Numbered from the stretch's first letter, positions 25,451 to 35,086 are shown. The stretch: DNA of 64,000 nucleotides from Bradyrhizobium sp. AZCC 1721 (GCF_036924715.1 NZ_JAZHSB010000001.1:3835001-3899000); one strand, 5' to 3'. Notes: generated from the sequence alone by a model not told the origin. Translations and numbers: made by a program.

Positions 25451-27559
25451 ATGCGCCCCGCCCTGCTCAATCCCTTGTTTGCGCCCGTTACGAGCCTGCC
25501 TGGCGTCGGGCCGAAGCAGGACAAGCTGCTGCGCTATCTCCTCAGCCGCGACGAGACCCCGCGGCTGGTCGATCTCTTGCTGCATCTCCCGGCCAGCGTG
25601 ATCGACCGCCGGGCACGGCCGAAAATCCGCGAGGCTGTACCGGGAACCGTGGTGACGCTGGAGGTCACCATCGACCGTCACCGGCCGCCCCCGCCGCGCA
25701 ATGCCCGGGCGCCCTACCTCGTCTATGCCTCTGACGATACGGGCGACGTGGTGCTGACGTTTTTTCGCGCCAAGCCCGGCTATGTCGAAAAGCTGCTGCC
25801 GGTCGGCGAGAAGCGCTACGTGTCCGGCACGCTGCAGATGTATGACGGCATCCCGCAGATAGTGCATCCCGACCGCGTCGTCGACGAAGCCGGATTTGCA
25901 AAACTCAGCGGTATCGACCCGGTCTATCCCCTGACCGAAGGCCTCGCGCTGGGTTCGCTGCGCCGGGCGATCGCACAGGCGCTGCAGAAGTTGCCGGAAC
26001 TGCCCGAATGGATCAGCCCGGAAGTGATTCGCCGCTGCAACTTTCCGCCGATTCGCCAAGCGCTCACCCGCGTGCATGTGCCGGTCGAACTCACGGACAT
26101 TTTGCCTGACGGCCCGTTCTGGTCACGGCTCGCCTTCGACGAACTGCTCGCCGGCCAACTGGCACTGGCGCTGGTTCGCGCGCAATTGCGGCGTCCGGCC
26201 GGCGACCGCAACGCCGGCGACGGTCACCTGCGCCACAAGATCATCGATGCGCTGCCCTACGCGCTCACCGGCTCGCAGCGCGCGGCGGTCGCCGCCATCA
26301 CCGAGGATTTGCTCCAGCCGGTGCGGATGTTGCGGCTGCTGCAGGGCGACGTCGGGTCCGGCAAGACGGTGGTGGCGCTGCTCGCCGCGGCCGCCGTCAC
26401 CGAGGCCGGCAAGCAGGCCGCGCTGATGGCGCCGACCGAAATCCTCGCGCGCCAGCATATCAAGACAATCGCGCCGCTGGCCGAGCGCGCAGGTCTTCGT
26501 GTGGCGATCCTGACCGGCCGCGAAAAAGGCAAGGAGCGGCGTGAAATTCTGGCGCGGCTCGAAGCCGGCGAAATCGACTTTCTGGTCGGCACCCACGCGC
26601 TGATCCAGGACGACGTGATCTTCAAGGCGCTGGCGCTCGCGGTGGTCGACGAGCAGCATCGCTTCGGCGTGCGCGAACGGCTCGCGCTCACCAACAAGGG
26701 CGAGGCCGTCGACGTGCTGGTCTTGAGCGCAACGCCGATCCCCCGCACGCTGGTACTCACTTATTTCGGCGACATGGACGTCTCCGAGTTGCGCGAGAAA
26801 CCGGCTGGCCGCCAGCCGATCGACACCCGCGCGGTTCCGGCCAGCCGCCTCGATGAAGTCGTCGATGCCGTCGGCCGCGCGCTGAAATCAGGCAAGCTGG
26901 TTTACTGGATCTGTCCGCTGGTCGAGGAATCCGAGGCCGAGGGCACCGAACATCTCACCAACGCCACCGAGCGTTTCGAGCGGCTGCAGAAGCGCTTCGG
27001 CGACCGCGTCGGGCTGGTGCATGGGCAGATGAAGGGTCCGGATAAGGATCGTGTGATGGCGCAGTTCGCCGCCCACGAGATCGGGCTCCTGGTTGCCACC
27101 ACCGTGGTCGAGGTCGGCGTCGACGTCCCCGCCGCGACCATCATGGTGATCGAAAACGCCGAACGCTTCGGGCTCGCGCAATTGCACCAGCTCCGCGGCC
27201 GGATCGGCCGCGGATCGGAGTCCTCGACCTGCCTGTTGCTCTACAAGGAGCCGCTCGGTGAGATGTCGGCGGCGCGGCTGAAGGTGATCCGGGAGACCAC
27301 CGACGGCTTCAGGATTGCGGAGGAGGATCTCAAACTGCGCGGCGAAGGCGACGTGCTCGGCATCCGCCAGAGCGGCCTGCCCGGCTATCGCATCGCCCGC
27401 TCCGACGTGCACGGCCAGCTCATCACGCAGGCGCGCGACGAAGCGCTGCGCATCATGAAGGACAATCCGAAGCTCAAGGGCGAGCGCGGCGAAGCGCTGC
27501 GCTGTCTGCTCTATCTGTATGAGCGCGATGAAGCGGTGCCGCTGATCGGCGCGGGATAA
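25451..27559 (+). CDS. recG: ATP-dependent DNA helicase RecG
   Basis: 702 residues from the ATG that gives the family start RPALLNPLFAPVTSLPGVGP; a GAGAGA site is 6 bases upstream. It has the wedge domain, Walker A GDVGSGKTVVA, the DEQH box (VVDEQHRFG), SATPIPRTL and the RecG C-terminal motifs. It unwinds and reverses stalled replication forks. Its 3' end overlaps the opposite-strand dapA-like gene by 49 bp. Confidence 0.97.
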   Translation: MRPALLNPLFAPVTSLPGVGPKQDKLLRYLLSRDETPRLVDLLLHLPASVIDRRARPKIREAVPGTVVTLEVTIDRHRPPPPRNARAPYLVYASDDTGDVVLTFFRAKPGYVEKLLPVGEKRYVSGTLQMYDGIPQIVHPDRVVDEAGFAKLSGIDPVYPLTEGLALGSLRRAIAQALQKLPELPEWISPEVIRRCNFPPIRQALTRVHVPVELTDILPDGPFWSRLAFDELLAGQLALALVRAQLRRPAGDRNAGDGHLRHKIIDALPYALTGSQRAAVAAITEDLLQPVRMLRLLQGDVGSGKTVVALLAAAAVTEAGKQAALMAPTEILARQHIKTIAPLAERAGLRVAILTGREKGKERREILARLEAGEIDFLVGTHALIQDDVIFKALALAVVDEQHRFGVRERLALTNKGEAVDVLVLSATPIPRTLVLTYFGDMDVSELREKPAGRQPIDTRAVPASRLDEVVDAVGRALKSGKLVYWICPLVEESEAEGTEHLTNATERFERLQKRFGDRVGLVHGQMKGPDKDRVMAQFAAHEIGLLVATTVVEVGVDVPAATIMVIENAERFGLAQLHQLRGRIGRGSESSTCLLLYKEPLGEMSAARLKVIRETTDGFRIAEEDLKLRGEGDVLGIRQSGLPGYRIARSDVHGQLITQARDEALRIMKDNPKLKGERGEALRCLLYLYERDEAVPLIGAG

Positions 27560-28491
27560 CTCGCAACCGTGGCAATGCGAGTCCGGTAGTGCTCGGCGCC
27601 CTCGACGATCTTGTCGAGCAGCGCATCCAAAGCCCAGAATTTCTCGCGGATATCGAAGGCGACGGCGCGGCTGTCGGTGCAGGAGAACGTGCCGAGGCGC
27701 TGGTGATAAAGCTTGGCAAGCTTCGGGTAGCCCATCGGTTCCGCCATGGCCGATAGCGCGAGGTAGACGGAAAGCTCGTCCGCCAGCGCCGGATGATAGG
27801 CATGCTCGGTCATCAGCCACTTGTAGAGATCGGGATGAAAGTTCGTGAATACGCCGGTAAACCCGCGTGAGCCGGCCTTCATTGCCTCAAAGGCAATCGC
27901 CGCATTGGCATTGACGATGGCAAGCGGCGTGCCCCGGGTCAGCGTCACGCGGCGCTTCACCGTTTCGAGGTCGCAGGACACATCCTTGAGGATGACGAAG
28001 CGGCCGGTGTTGGCGCAGAACGTCAGCTCGTCGTCGGTGAGCAGACGCCGATAGGGCGCCGGGCATTCGTACAGACCAAGCGGAATTTGCTTCGGCAGCC
28101 GATCGAGCAGCCAGCTCAGGTCGTCGATGAATTTGCTGCCGCCTTCCTGCTTGGCGTCGAGCCGGTTGGTGACGAGCACCATGCCGTCAACTCCGGTCGC
28201 GGCAATCGCGGTCAATTCGGCAAGCTGGTCGTCCAGGCTTTCGCTGATGTGACCGGACGCAATCACCGGGACATGGCCGGCTGCGGCTTGTCTGACGAAA
28301 GCGGCGAGCGCAACCCGTTCGTCGAGAGTGAGAAACTGCATCTCGCTGGACTGGCAGACCGCAAACAGCGCGTCCGAACCATTGTCGATGTACCATTCCA
28401 CCAGCCGGCCGAGGCCGGGATAGTCGATCTGGCCGCTTTCGGTAAACGGCGTGATCATCACCGGAATGATGCCTTCGATCTTCTTGGTCAT
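27511..28491 (-). CDS. dihydrodipicolinate synthase (DapA) family aldolase/lyase
   Basis: 326 residues. It starts KKIEGIIPVMITPFTESGQI, with the conserved Tyr141 (LYECP) and the Schiff-base Lys169 (FVILKD) of class I NAL/DHDPS enzymes. The ~20-residue tail after YRTRIA reads across the recG 3' end and looks unconserved. It is a diverged member, so the substrate (a 2-keto acid aldol) cannot be named; true DapA is usually elsewhere in these genomes. Confidence 0.82.
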   Translation of the reverse strand: MTKKIEGIIPVMITPFTESGQIDYPGLGRLVEWYIDNGSDALFAVCQSSEMQFLTLDERVALAAFVRQAAAGHVPVIASGHISESLDDQLAELTAIAATGVDGMVLVTNRLDAKQEGGSKFIDDLSWLLDRLPKQIPLGLYECPAPYRRLLTDDELTFCANTGRFVILKDVSCDLETVKRRVTLTRGTPLAIVNANAAIAFEAMKAGSRGFTGVFTNFHPDLYKWLMTEHAYHPALADELSVYLALSAMAEPMGYPKLAKLYHQRLGTFSCTDSRAVAFDIREKFWALDALLDKIVEGAEHYRTRIATVASYPAPISGTASSRSYR

Positions 28492-28507
28492 GATGTCGGC
28501 GCCGGCC

Positions 28508-29293
28508 CTACTCCACCTTCGCCTTCGCGGGAGCCGGCTTCAGCCCCGCAGCCGAATTCGCCACGCGCGCCGCGTTCGCCATGCCGGCCAGCGCGCCGTT
28601 ACGCTTCTGCTGATCGGAGCCGGGCTGCACCACGCCGGCCGACATGATCAGCGTCGCCGCGTCTTCGGTCGTCATGTCGACTTCGATGATCTTGCTCTTC
28701 GGGACGTAGAAAAAGAAACCCGTGGTCGGGTTCGGCGCGCAGGGCAGGAACACCGAGATGTGCTCTTCCTGGCCGGGAAGCTGGCTTGCCACATTCGCAC
28801 TCGGCGACTGCGAGATCAAAACGATCGACCACATGCCCGGCGAGGGAAATTCAACCAGGCCGACCTTGCGAAAGCTCGACCCCTTGCCCGAGAACAGCGT
28901 CTCGAACACCTGCTTCAGGCCGCGATAGATCGCGCGCACCACGGGCATGCGGCCGAGCAGCCGCTCGCCGAGATCGACCAGCGTCCGCCCGATCAAATTG
29001 GCGGTGAGGAACCCGAGCAGCGTCAGCGCCACCACGGCGACGATCAGTCCCGAACCGGGCAGACCGAACGGCAGGTAGGTTTCGGGACGGTAGACCGTCG
29101 GAACGAACGGGCGGACGAGGTTGTCGACCCAGTTCACGAACCACCAGGTCAGATAGAGCGTGATCGCGACCGGCCCTGCGACAATCAGTCCGGTCAGAAA
29201 ATAGTTCCGGAAACGGGCCATTAGCCCGGCGTGGTGCGCCTCCGGCAGGGGTTCCTCCGGGGACGCGGGCGGGGGCAGTTCTTCGCGGTTCAT
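28508..29293 (-). CDS. DUF502 family membrane protein
   Basis: 261 residues. Two membrane spans near the N-terminus (YFLTGLIVAGPVAITLYLTW and SGLIVAVVALTLLGFLTANL) are followed by the conserved DUF502 region (MPVVRAIYRGLKQVFETLF, TGFFFYVPKSKI). The N-terminus is Pro/Glu-rich. Family function is unknown. It lies 146 bases downstream of glmS on the same strand and may be read from it. Confidence 0.88.
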   Translation of the reverse strand: MNREELPPPASPEEPLPEAHHAGLMARFRNYFLTGLIVAGPVAITLYLTWWFVNWVDNLVRPFVPTVYRPETYLPFGLPGSGLIVAVVALTLLGFLTANLIGRTLVDLGERLLGRMPVVRAIYRGLKQVFETLFSGKGSSFRKVGLVEFPSPGMWSIVLISQSPSANVASQLPGQEEHISVFLPCAPNPTTGFFFYVPKSKIIEVDMTTEDAATLIMSAGVVQPGSDQQKRNGALAGMANAARVANSAAGLKPAPAKAKVE

Positions 29294-29439
29294 CGTGGTT
29301 CCAGGTCAGGGCGGCCGAATTCGACATTCGGGCGCGACCGGACGCAAAACCGGGGTCCCACTTTTGCTGATCGCGCCTATGCCAGCTAAGCCATCTTAGC
29401 AGGTTTTTGAAGGGCCAGCGTGACAGCGGATGGTCTTGA

Positions 29440-31266
29440 CTATTCGACCGTTACCGATTTCGCGAGATTTCGCGGCTGATCCACGTCGGTGCCCATCACC
29501 ACGGCGGTATGATAGGCCAAAAGCTGCACCGGGATGGCGTAGACCATCGGGGTGAACGCCGACGCCATGTCGGGCAGCACGATCGTGACCAGCGAGTCGA
29601 CGGTGGCTTCCGCCGCGCCCTTGGCATCGGTCATCAGGATGATGTTGCCGCCGCGGGCCGCGACTTCCTGCATATTGGAGACCGTCTTCTCGAACACCCG
29701 GTCGAACGGCGCGATCACCACCACCGGCATGTTCTCGTCGATCAGCGCGATCGGCCCGTGCTTGAGTTCGCCGGCGGCATAGCCCTCGGCGTGGATGTAG
29801 GAAATTTCCTTCAGCTTCAGCGCGCCTTCCAGCGCCATCGGGTAGCTGGTGCCGCGGCCGAGATAGAGCACGTCCTTCGATTTCGAGATGTCGCGCGCCA
29901 GTTTTTCGATCTGCGGTTCCAACGTCAGCGCCGCCGCCATCAGCCGCGGAATCTCGACGAGGCCGTGGACGAGCTTGGTCTCGTCTTCGTCAGACAATTC
30001 GCCGCGCGCCTTGCCGGCCGCAACCGCGAGCGAGGCCAGCACCATCAACTGGCAGGTGAAGGCCTTGGTCGAGGCGACGCCGATCTCGGGACCGGCCAGC
30101 GTCTGCAGCACGGTTTCGCTTTCGCGCGCAATCGTCGAGGTCGGCACGTTCACCACCGACAGGGTGTGAACGCCCTCGGCCTTGGCGTAGCGCAGCGCTG
30201 CCAGCGTGTCGGCGGTCTCGCCGGATTGCGAAATGAAGATCGCGAGATCGCCCTTGCGCAAGGGCGCCTCGCGGTAGCGGAATTCGGATGCGATATCGAT
30301 TTCGACCGGAATGCGCGCCAGCCGTTCGAACCAGTATTTGGCTATATAGCCGGCATAGTTCGCGGTGCCGCAGGCCGTGATCGAAATGCGCTGGATGTCC
30401 TTGAAGTCGAACGGCAGCTTGACCGGCAACATGACGCGCTCGCTCGCCATGTCGATGTAACGTGCCAGCGTGTGGCCGACCACTTCGGGCTGCTCGTGGA
30501 TTTCCTTGGCCATGAAGTGGCGGTAGTTCGCCTTGTCGACCAGCGAGGTCGAGGCGCTGTGCTTGACCGCGTCGCGGTGAACGATCGCGTTGGTCTTGTC
30601 GTAAATGGTCGCGCCCTTGCGCGTCAGCACCACCCAGTCGCCGTCTTCGAGGTAGCTGATCGTGTCGGTGAACGGCCCGAGCGCGATCGCATCCGACCCC
30701 AGATACATTTCGCCGTCGCCGTGACCGATCGCCAGCGGCGGGCCATTGCGGGCGCCGATCATCAGATCGTCGTCGCCTGAGAAGATGAACCCGAGCGCGA
30801 ATGCGCCGCGCAGTTCCGACAGCGCCGCCCTCACCGCCTCGACCGGCTTGATGCCCTTCTGGAGAAAACTATCGACGAGGTGGAGAACGATTTCGGTGTC
30901 GGTTTCGGTCTTGAAGACCGCGCCCTTCTTCTCCAGCGCCTCGCGCAGCTCGCGAAAGTTCTCGATGATGCCGTTGTGGACCACGGCGACACGATCGGTC
31001 GCGTGCGGGTGTGCATTGTTCTCGGTCGGCTTGCCGTGCGTCGCCCAGCGGGTGTGCCCGATTCCGGTGTGCCCCTTCAGCGGTTCCGCATCCAGCCGCT
31101 TCTCGAGGTTCTTCAGCTTGCCCTCGGCCCGGCGGCGCGCGAGGTGATCGCCTTCCAGCGTGGCGACACCTGCGGAATCATAGCCGCGATATTCAAGCCG
31201 TTTGAGTGAGTCTACCAGAAGCTCCGCGACCGGAGCTTTCCCAAGAATGCCGACAATGCCGCACAT
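29440..31266 (-). CDS. glmS: glutamine-fructose-6-phosphate aminotransferase (isomerizing)
   Basis: 608 residues. I start at the ATG that places Cys next (MCGIVGILG), because that cysteine is the N-terminal glutaminase nucleophile; the longer ORF adds six unneeded residues. The N-terminal class II amidotransferase domain is followed by two SIS domains (ITACGTANYAGYIAK, YLGRGTSYPMALEGALKLKE). It makes glucosamine-6-phosphate for peptidoglycan and LPS. In related genomes glmU is directly upstream (recalled); here about 6 kb of accessory DNA separates them. Confidence 0.97.
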   Translation of the reverse strand: MCGIVGILGKAPVAELLVDSLKRLEYRGYDSAGVATLEGDHLARRRAEGKLKNLEKRLDAEPLKGHTGIGHTRWATHGKPTENNAHPHATDRVAVVHNGIIENFRELREALEKKGAVFKTETDTEIVLHLVDSFLQKGIKPVEAVRAALSELRGAFALGFIFSGDDDLMIGARNGPPLAIGHGDGEMYLGSDAIALGPFTDTISYLEDGDWVVLTRKGATIYDKTNAIVHRDAVKHSASTSLVDKANYRHFMAKEIHEQPEVVGHTLARYIDMASERVMLPVKLPFDFKDIQRISITACGTANYAGYIAKYWFERLARIPVEIDIASEFRYREAPLRKGDLAIFISQSGETADTLAALRYAKAEGVHTLSVVNVPTSTIARESETVLQTLAGPEIGVASTKAFTCQLMVLASLAVAAGKARGELSDEDETKLVHGLVEIPRLMAAALTLEPQIEKLARDISKSKDVLYLGRGTSYPMALEGALKLKEISYIHAEGYAAGELKHGPIALIDENMPVVVIAPFDRVFEKTVSNMQEVAARGGNIILMTDAKGAAEATVDSLVTIVLPDMASAFTPMVYAIPVQLLAYHTAVVMGTDVDQPRNLAKSVTVE

Positions 31267-31360
31267 GCGGTTCAATTTCCCCAAATCGACGAAATGCGTC
31301 GCAACCCGCTAATCTCTTACCGGCAATGGCGGGCAGACAGATACTCAATAATTGTTGCGT

Positions 31361-31391
31361 ATTGAGACAGTCTTAAGCGGAAAGCTTAACA
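31361..31391. repeat. left boundary direct repeat of the glmU-glmS insertion
   Basis: ATTGAGACAGTCTTAAGCGG followed by AAAGCTTAACA recurs at 37395-37424 with two single-base length changes. The preceding GCGT is also shared. It lies 95 bases upstream of glmS; the other copy lies 12 bases past the glmU stop. Confidence 0.75.
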
Positions 31392-31439
31392 GCCGCCACC
31401 CAGGGATTACCCTGTCACATCCGCCTGGCCGACGGAATA

Positions 31440-32000
31440 TGAGCCCGCGATCTCGCGGCATGAACTGCCCGAGGGTTGGCCTTGGTTCCCCCCGAGAAGG
31501 AGGAAGCAGGGAATGCCGGGTGCTTGCTGCACCCGCGGTCTCGTGTGCAATGGGTAGAAGGAAGCGCACACGAGCATACAGGTTCAGCGGAGGCAATCCG
31601 GCATTCCTTGCGCAATGGCTTTACGGCTTACTTCGCGCTCTCCGGAGACGAATTGCTCTTGTCTCCGTCACCAGCGGATTGAGATTTGTCTAAGCCCGGT
31701 CGGGCCGACGCATCTCCGCTGGCTTGACATCAGCCACGGATGCCAGAACCACACGACTTCGCCGTACGCAGCGCCCTCTACCGCCACTCCGATCGACGAA
31801 ATGCCGTCCGAAGTTCTGGCGAAGGCCTTGAAACGCCGGTCGTCTGCGCAAACGTAAGATCACTCACGGGAGAACCCGCCCTGCGACCACGATCGCGCCC
31901 GACGCCGCTGCGTCCACCGCATCCAACCCCGCGTCCGTGACGATCGCGATACGCCCCTCTTGCCGGGGTGGATGGACGGATTGACGCGACCACCGGTGCA
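31440..32000. repeat. dispersed non-coding repeat region
   Basis: The stretch reads as the multi-frame repeat that I recall as common in Bradyrhizobium and Rhodopseudomonas (around ATGCCGGGTGCTTGCTGCAC, CGCACACGAGCATACAGG and CTTGACATCAGCCACGGATG). Short ORFs are present on both strands but have no ribosome sites. I see no supported gene in 31267-32088. Confidence 0.5.
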
Positions 32001-32011
32001 ATTTGTGCAAT

Positions 32012-32040
32012 ATCACCGTAATTCCGCTGTCACCGTAATC
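32012..32040. repeat. REP-like half-sites
   Basis: Two tandem copies of TCACCGTAAT (32013-32022 and 32030-32039). The same motif forms a perfect palindrome at 33117-33151, on the other side of the gene at 32089-32667. Confidence 0.55.
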
Positions 32041-32088
32041 CCGCGCAAAGACGCATCAGCGGGGCTCGGACTTTGGCGGCGGTGATGC

Positions 32089-32667
32089 TCATCGGGTTTT
32101 CATCGCCGCGCAGAACTGTTCCGTGACCGCCGTCGTTTCCTCGGTGACGTTCCAGCCGTTCGTCTCGGCGTTTTCCCTGGCCAACTTTTGCTCGGCCTGA
32201 AGCATCTTTTTGATTTGCGCGTACGGTTTCCAGTCGGCCTTGGACAGCTTGACAGGGGGCGCACCGCAGACGTTGTGGGCGATCGCTTTCTGCACACTGG
32301 TGCTGACGTCGCTCATGTGGCCCTCGACCACGGCGGTGAAGCGCGCCTTGGCGTATTGGCTGTTGGCTGTGATGAAGTCCTTGCAGAAGGCGACCCGTTG
32401 ACCTCCGTCGCGGGCCTTGATGTAGGCCGTCTGCGTTTCGTAATGGACGCGGTAGGCGAGTTTGTTGGCGTTCGGGTCGGATTTCGCCGCTTCGAGCATG
32501 GCGCGGTGGTCACCCAAGGTGGCGTCATTGATCCTGAGGTCACATACTTTGGCGAGGGAGACGACCGGAACGTAGGCCCGCACCTTGGCTTCCAAGGCAT
32601 CGTTGGCGTGCGCAACTAGTGCGAACAGGCTGGCGGCGATTGCGAAAGCAGCAAGGCAGCGTTTCAT
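32089..32667 (-). CDS. secreted protein of unknown function
   Basis: 192 residues from the ATG at 32667, which has a strong GGAGG site 8 bases upstream. A signal peptide (KRCLAAFAIAASLFALVAHA) is followed by a helical, polar domain with four cysteines (in CDLRIND, FCKDF, VCGAP and QFCAAM) that could form two disulfides in the periplasm. I recognise no family. It lies inside the glmU-glmS insertion, bracketed by TCACCGTAAT repeats. Confidence 0.72.
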   Translation of the reverse strand: MKRCLAAFAIAASLFALVAHANDALEAKVRAYVPVVSLAKVCDLRINDATLGDHRAMLEAAKSDPNANKLAYRVHYETQTAYIKARDGGQRVAFCKDFITANSQYAKARFTAVVEGHMSDVSTSVQKAIAHNVCGAPPVKLSKADWKPYAQIKKMLQAEQKLARENAETNGWNVTEETTAVTEQFCAAMKTR

Positions 32668-33116
32668 TGTTGACGTCCTCCACAAGCGGCTTGTGAGCGC
32701 GGTGGCCCAGCCGAGGAGTGTCCAGCCCAAGGCGAATTTCTTGGGCGACTGTCGAGCGCCCATCTTGGATCTGGATCATGCCGCTCCGCATCCGGACCGG
32801 ATCGTCGGTCGCGCCCATCAATACCACGCCGCAATCCGCCATTGCTGGGCGAAAACTCGCCGGTCGGATCGGTTCTGATCAATAAGTGCCGCCATGTCGG
32901 TTGCGGGCCGATGTCGCAATAGAAAGCTGCACCAAGCGCCGGAAAGCCGCGCGATTGGATCGCCAGCCACGCGGCGAACACGGGGGAGCCGCCGGCTGCG
33001 CCGGACATTGGTTCTGCCTGCTCTCATGCTGGCCGCGCGCTTGAGCCTCACCGTCGCGAATAGGACGGGGAACCACCCTGCGCCAGCGGCGTGGCCGCCC
33101 TGGCGCGCCCGTCGGG
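32668..33116. other. no supported gene
   Basis: ORFs occur on both strands but none has a ribosome site or recognisable protein. The region probably holds the promoter of the secreted-protein gene and decayed sequence. Confidence 0.5.
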
Positions 33117-33151
33117 AATTACGGTGACAGTGCAGGACTGTCACCGTAATT
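33117..33151. repeat. perfect REP-like palindrome
   Basis: AATTACGGTGACAG and its exact complement are separated by seven bases (14-bp stem). I recall this motif as typical of REP elements mobilised by RAYT transposases; no such transposase is in the window. Confidence 0.7.
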
Positions 33152-33328
33152 GCACCGCAATTCCTACAGCCTCGAATAACCTTCGATGCCCGTGATCCTA
33201 TGCGGTTGAGGCGGTCGGGGGTGGTCGACCAGTGTTTACCGGGGGTTGAAAAAAATGTCGCCCCTCCTTCGAAAGAAGCATAACATTTGGAGCTGCTCTT
33301 TGTACCGCGCAAAGGGAGGATCAGTGAA

Positions 33329-33805
33329 ATGTCAAAAGAGGAAACATTCTATCTCGAGGAATACAAGTCACTGAGGCAGGACATGATATCCAAACTCAAG
33401 GACCGGCTCGACTACAGTCGCTGGGGCGTCATCGGAATTGCCGCATTATACAGCTACTCCATTTCAAACCCTGGCTATCCGGTTCTTTTTTGGGTGCCTG
33501 TATTGTTCTCAATCTTGATGATCGCGCACTTGAACGAGGAACACAGGATGGTTCAAAAAATGAGCCAATACGTCGAGGAGCAAATCGAGCCTTGGATCGC
33601 CGGCGGAAAAGCTCCAGAGGGCTGGCAACAATTCCTCAAACGAGAAAAAACGCCACGATGGTGGTTATTATCGAAACGATTTCCATGGCATCTTTGGGAC
33701 TGGTCGCCCGTGCCAATGTGGGTGGTATTGTTTTTTGGCACCTTTTTGGCTGCGATAGCCGTTACGAGGGGCCTAATTCCCTCCGTAAGTGTACCCAAGT
33801 GCTAA
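33329..33805 (+). CDS. small integral membrane protein, unknown function
   Basis: 158 residues from the ATG with GGAGG 9 bases upstream. A charged N-terminal helix (EEYKSLRQDMISKLKDRLDY) is followed by a hydrophobic block (VIGIAALYSYSI and VLFWVPVLFSILMIAHL), a soluble middle and a C-terminal span (MWVVLFFGTFLAAIAVTRGL). Base composition is clearly more AT-rich than the core genes, suggesting transfer. No family recognised. Confidence 0.65.
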   Translation: MSKEETFYLEEYKSLRQDMISKLKDRLDYSRWGVIGIAALYSYSISNPGYPVLFWVPVLFSILMIAHLNEEHRMVQKMSQYVEEQIEPWIAGGKAPEGWQQFLKREKTPRWWLLSKRFPWHLWDWSPVPMWVVLFFGTFLAAIAVTRGLIPSVSVPKC

Positions 33806-33830
33806 CGCCTCATCTCTAATTACAGCAAGT

Positions 33831-33899
33831 AGCCCGCATGAGCGCAGCGATATGCGGGATAACCCCGGATGTCGCTGCGCATCCGGGCTACGCTTGCTA
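33831..33899. repeat. palindromic repeat (AGCCCGCATGAGCGCAGCGA type)
   Basis: The left arm AGCCCGCATGAGCGCAGCGA and the right arm TCGCTGCGCATCCGGGCT are imperfect complements enclosing GATATGCGGGATAACCCCGG. This is another repeat type scattered in rhizobial genomes (recalled). Confidence 0.7.
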
Positions 33900-33902
33900 A
33901 GC

Positions 33903-33933
33903 AAACAGGGGCCGTTAAAGCGGCCCCCTGTTT
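33903..33933. terminator. intrinsic terminator
   Basis: AAACAGGGGCCG and CGGCCCCCTGTTT form a 12-bp stem with one bulge around a TTAAAG loop, between the membrane-protein gene (+) and the hxlR-type gene (-). Confidence 0.75.
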
Positions 33934-34044
33934 ACGTTGAACAATCGTCAGGCGATGGAGCCTGCACGAGTCAACACGCATAAAACGTCAAGACGCATCG
34001 CAAGGCGATCTGTAGACGAGCCGTCTGCAGCAGCGTCTTGGAAT

Positions 34045-34425
34045 TCAGCCGCCCTTGGCTTTGCGGCCGCGCGCGCTCGGCTTTACCGGCACGCTCTGTC
34101 CATACTTAATCCACCAAGCCGTCAGGGCCTCCATCGTGGGTCCAAGCGCGAGTGCCTTTTGCGTCATCTCATACTCGACCCGCAGCGGCACTTCTGCGAA
34201 CACGGTGCGCGAGACCAGACCGTCCGCTTCGAGCTCGCGGAGTTGTGCGGTCAGCATGTGCTGGGTGATGCCGGGGATCGCCTTTCGCAGCTCCCCGAAG
34301 CGGTAGACCCGCTGGTTGAGCAGCCACATGATCTCCAGCTTCCACTTGCCCGAGAGCAATGCGAACGCGCGCCGCATCTCCTCATGCATGTTGATTTCTT
34401 TATTGGCCATAGTCTGGTTTTCCAT
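34045..34425 (-). CDS. HxlR family transcriptional regulator
   Basis: 126 residues. The winged-helix pattern LLSGKWKLEIMWLLNQRVYR, RFGELRKAIPGITQHMLTAQ and LRELEADGLVSRTVF is diagnostic of HxlR. These regulators often control a divergent gene for a redox or stress function in response to reactive compounds. The divergent neighbours here are a DoxX-like membrane protein and an NAD(P)-binding protein, the likely targets; operators would lie at 34426-34567. Confidence 0.9.
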   Translation of the reverse strand: MENQTMANKEINMHEEMRRAFALLSGKWKLEIMWLLNQRVYRFGELRKAIPGITQHMLTAQLRELEADGLVSRTVFAEVPLRVEYEMTQKALALGPTMEALTAWWIKYGQSVPVKPSARGRKAKGG

Positions 34426-34567
34426 ACTTGCTGCAAGTTATTCATCCTACTTGCGAGAAGCAATCTTATCCTACATTTTCGATGCACAAGGCGCGCAGTA
34501 AAGTGCGCATCCTGACAAACGAACAAGATGAAGGAGATTGCTGCTCAACAGCAATCAACGAGACCTC

Positions 34568-34957
34568 ATGGCTGCAATTTACTCTTACTGGATCAGCACG
34601 GCGCTTCTGTCCCTGCTGTATCTGACTTCCGCTTACATGTGCGTCACCAAAGGAGATTGGGTCCGGCAGGCGCTCGAGGAGCTTGGCTACCCGACCTACC
34701 TCGTGCCGTTGATGATCGTCGTGAAAGTTTTGGGCCCGGCCGCAATTCTGTTGCGCTTCAATGTGACGCTCAGCGATCTCGCCTATGCGGGTATGTTCTA
34801 TCACCTGCTGTTGGCCTTCTTGGCGCACGTTGCGGTCCGTAAGCCCAGCGCCGCCCTGCCAGCCGTCGTGGGTCTCGTACTATTGGCCGCCTCGTTCGTC
34901 ACGCAAAACGCCGCTCGCGAGGTCCCGTCGCCCTATATGCAGGCGGCAACGTTCTGA
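34568..34957 (+). CDS. DoxX-like small membrane protein
   Basis: 129 residues with four hydrophobic segments (YWISTALLSLLYLTSAYM, LVPLMIVVKVLGPAAIL, LAYAGMFYHLLLAFLAHV, ALPAVVGLVLLAASFVT), the DoxX/DUF4345-like pattern. Start choice: the ATG at 34568; a TTG ten codons upstream is possible. It is divergent from the hxlR gene and followed by an NAD(P)-binding protein on the same strand. Confidence 0.8.
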   Translation: MAAIYSYWISTALLSLLYLTSAYMCVTKGDWVRQALEELGYPTYLVPLMIVVKVLGPAAILLRFNVTLSDLAYAGMFYHLLLAFLAHVAVRKPSAALPAVVGLVLLAASFVTQNAAREVPSPYMQAATF

Positions 34958-35086
34958 CCCGCCCGGCCATCATCAACTATGGAAAGAACATCAATATGAG
35001 CCGCATTAAAGGATGGCTGCCATCGTCACAGGTTCGCGGCGCGGGATTGCTTGCGCCACGGCAAAGCTGTTGCCGTTAGGTGCAAA

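Noticed and set aside
29509..30780. A 423-codon plus-strand ORF across glmS
   Set aside because: Antisense shadow of glmS; His/Arg/Asp-rich composition typical of the wrong frame.
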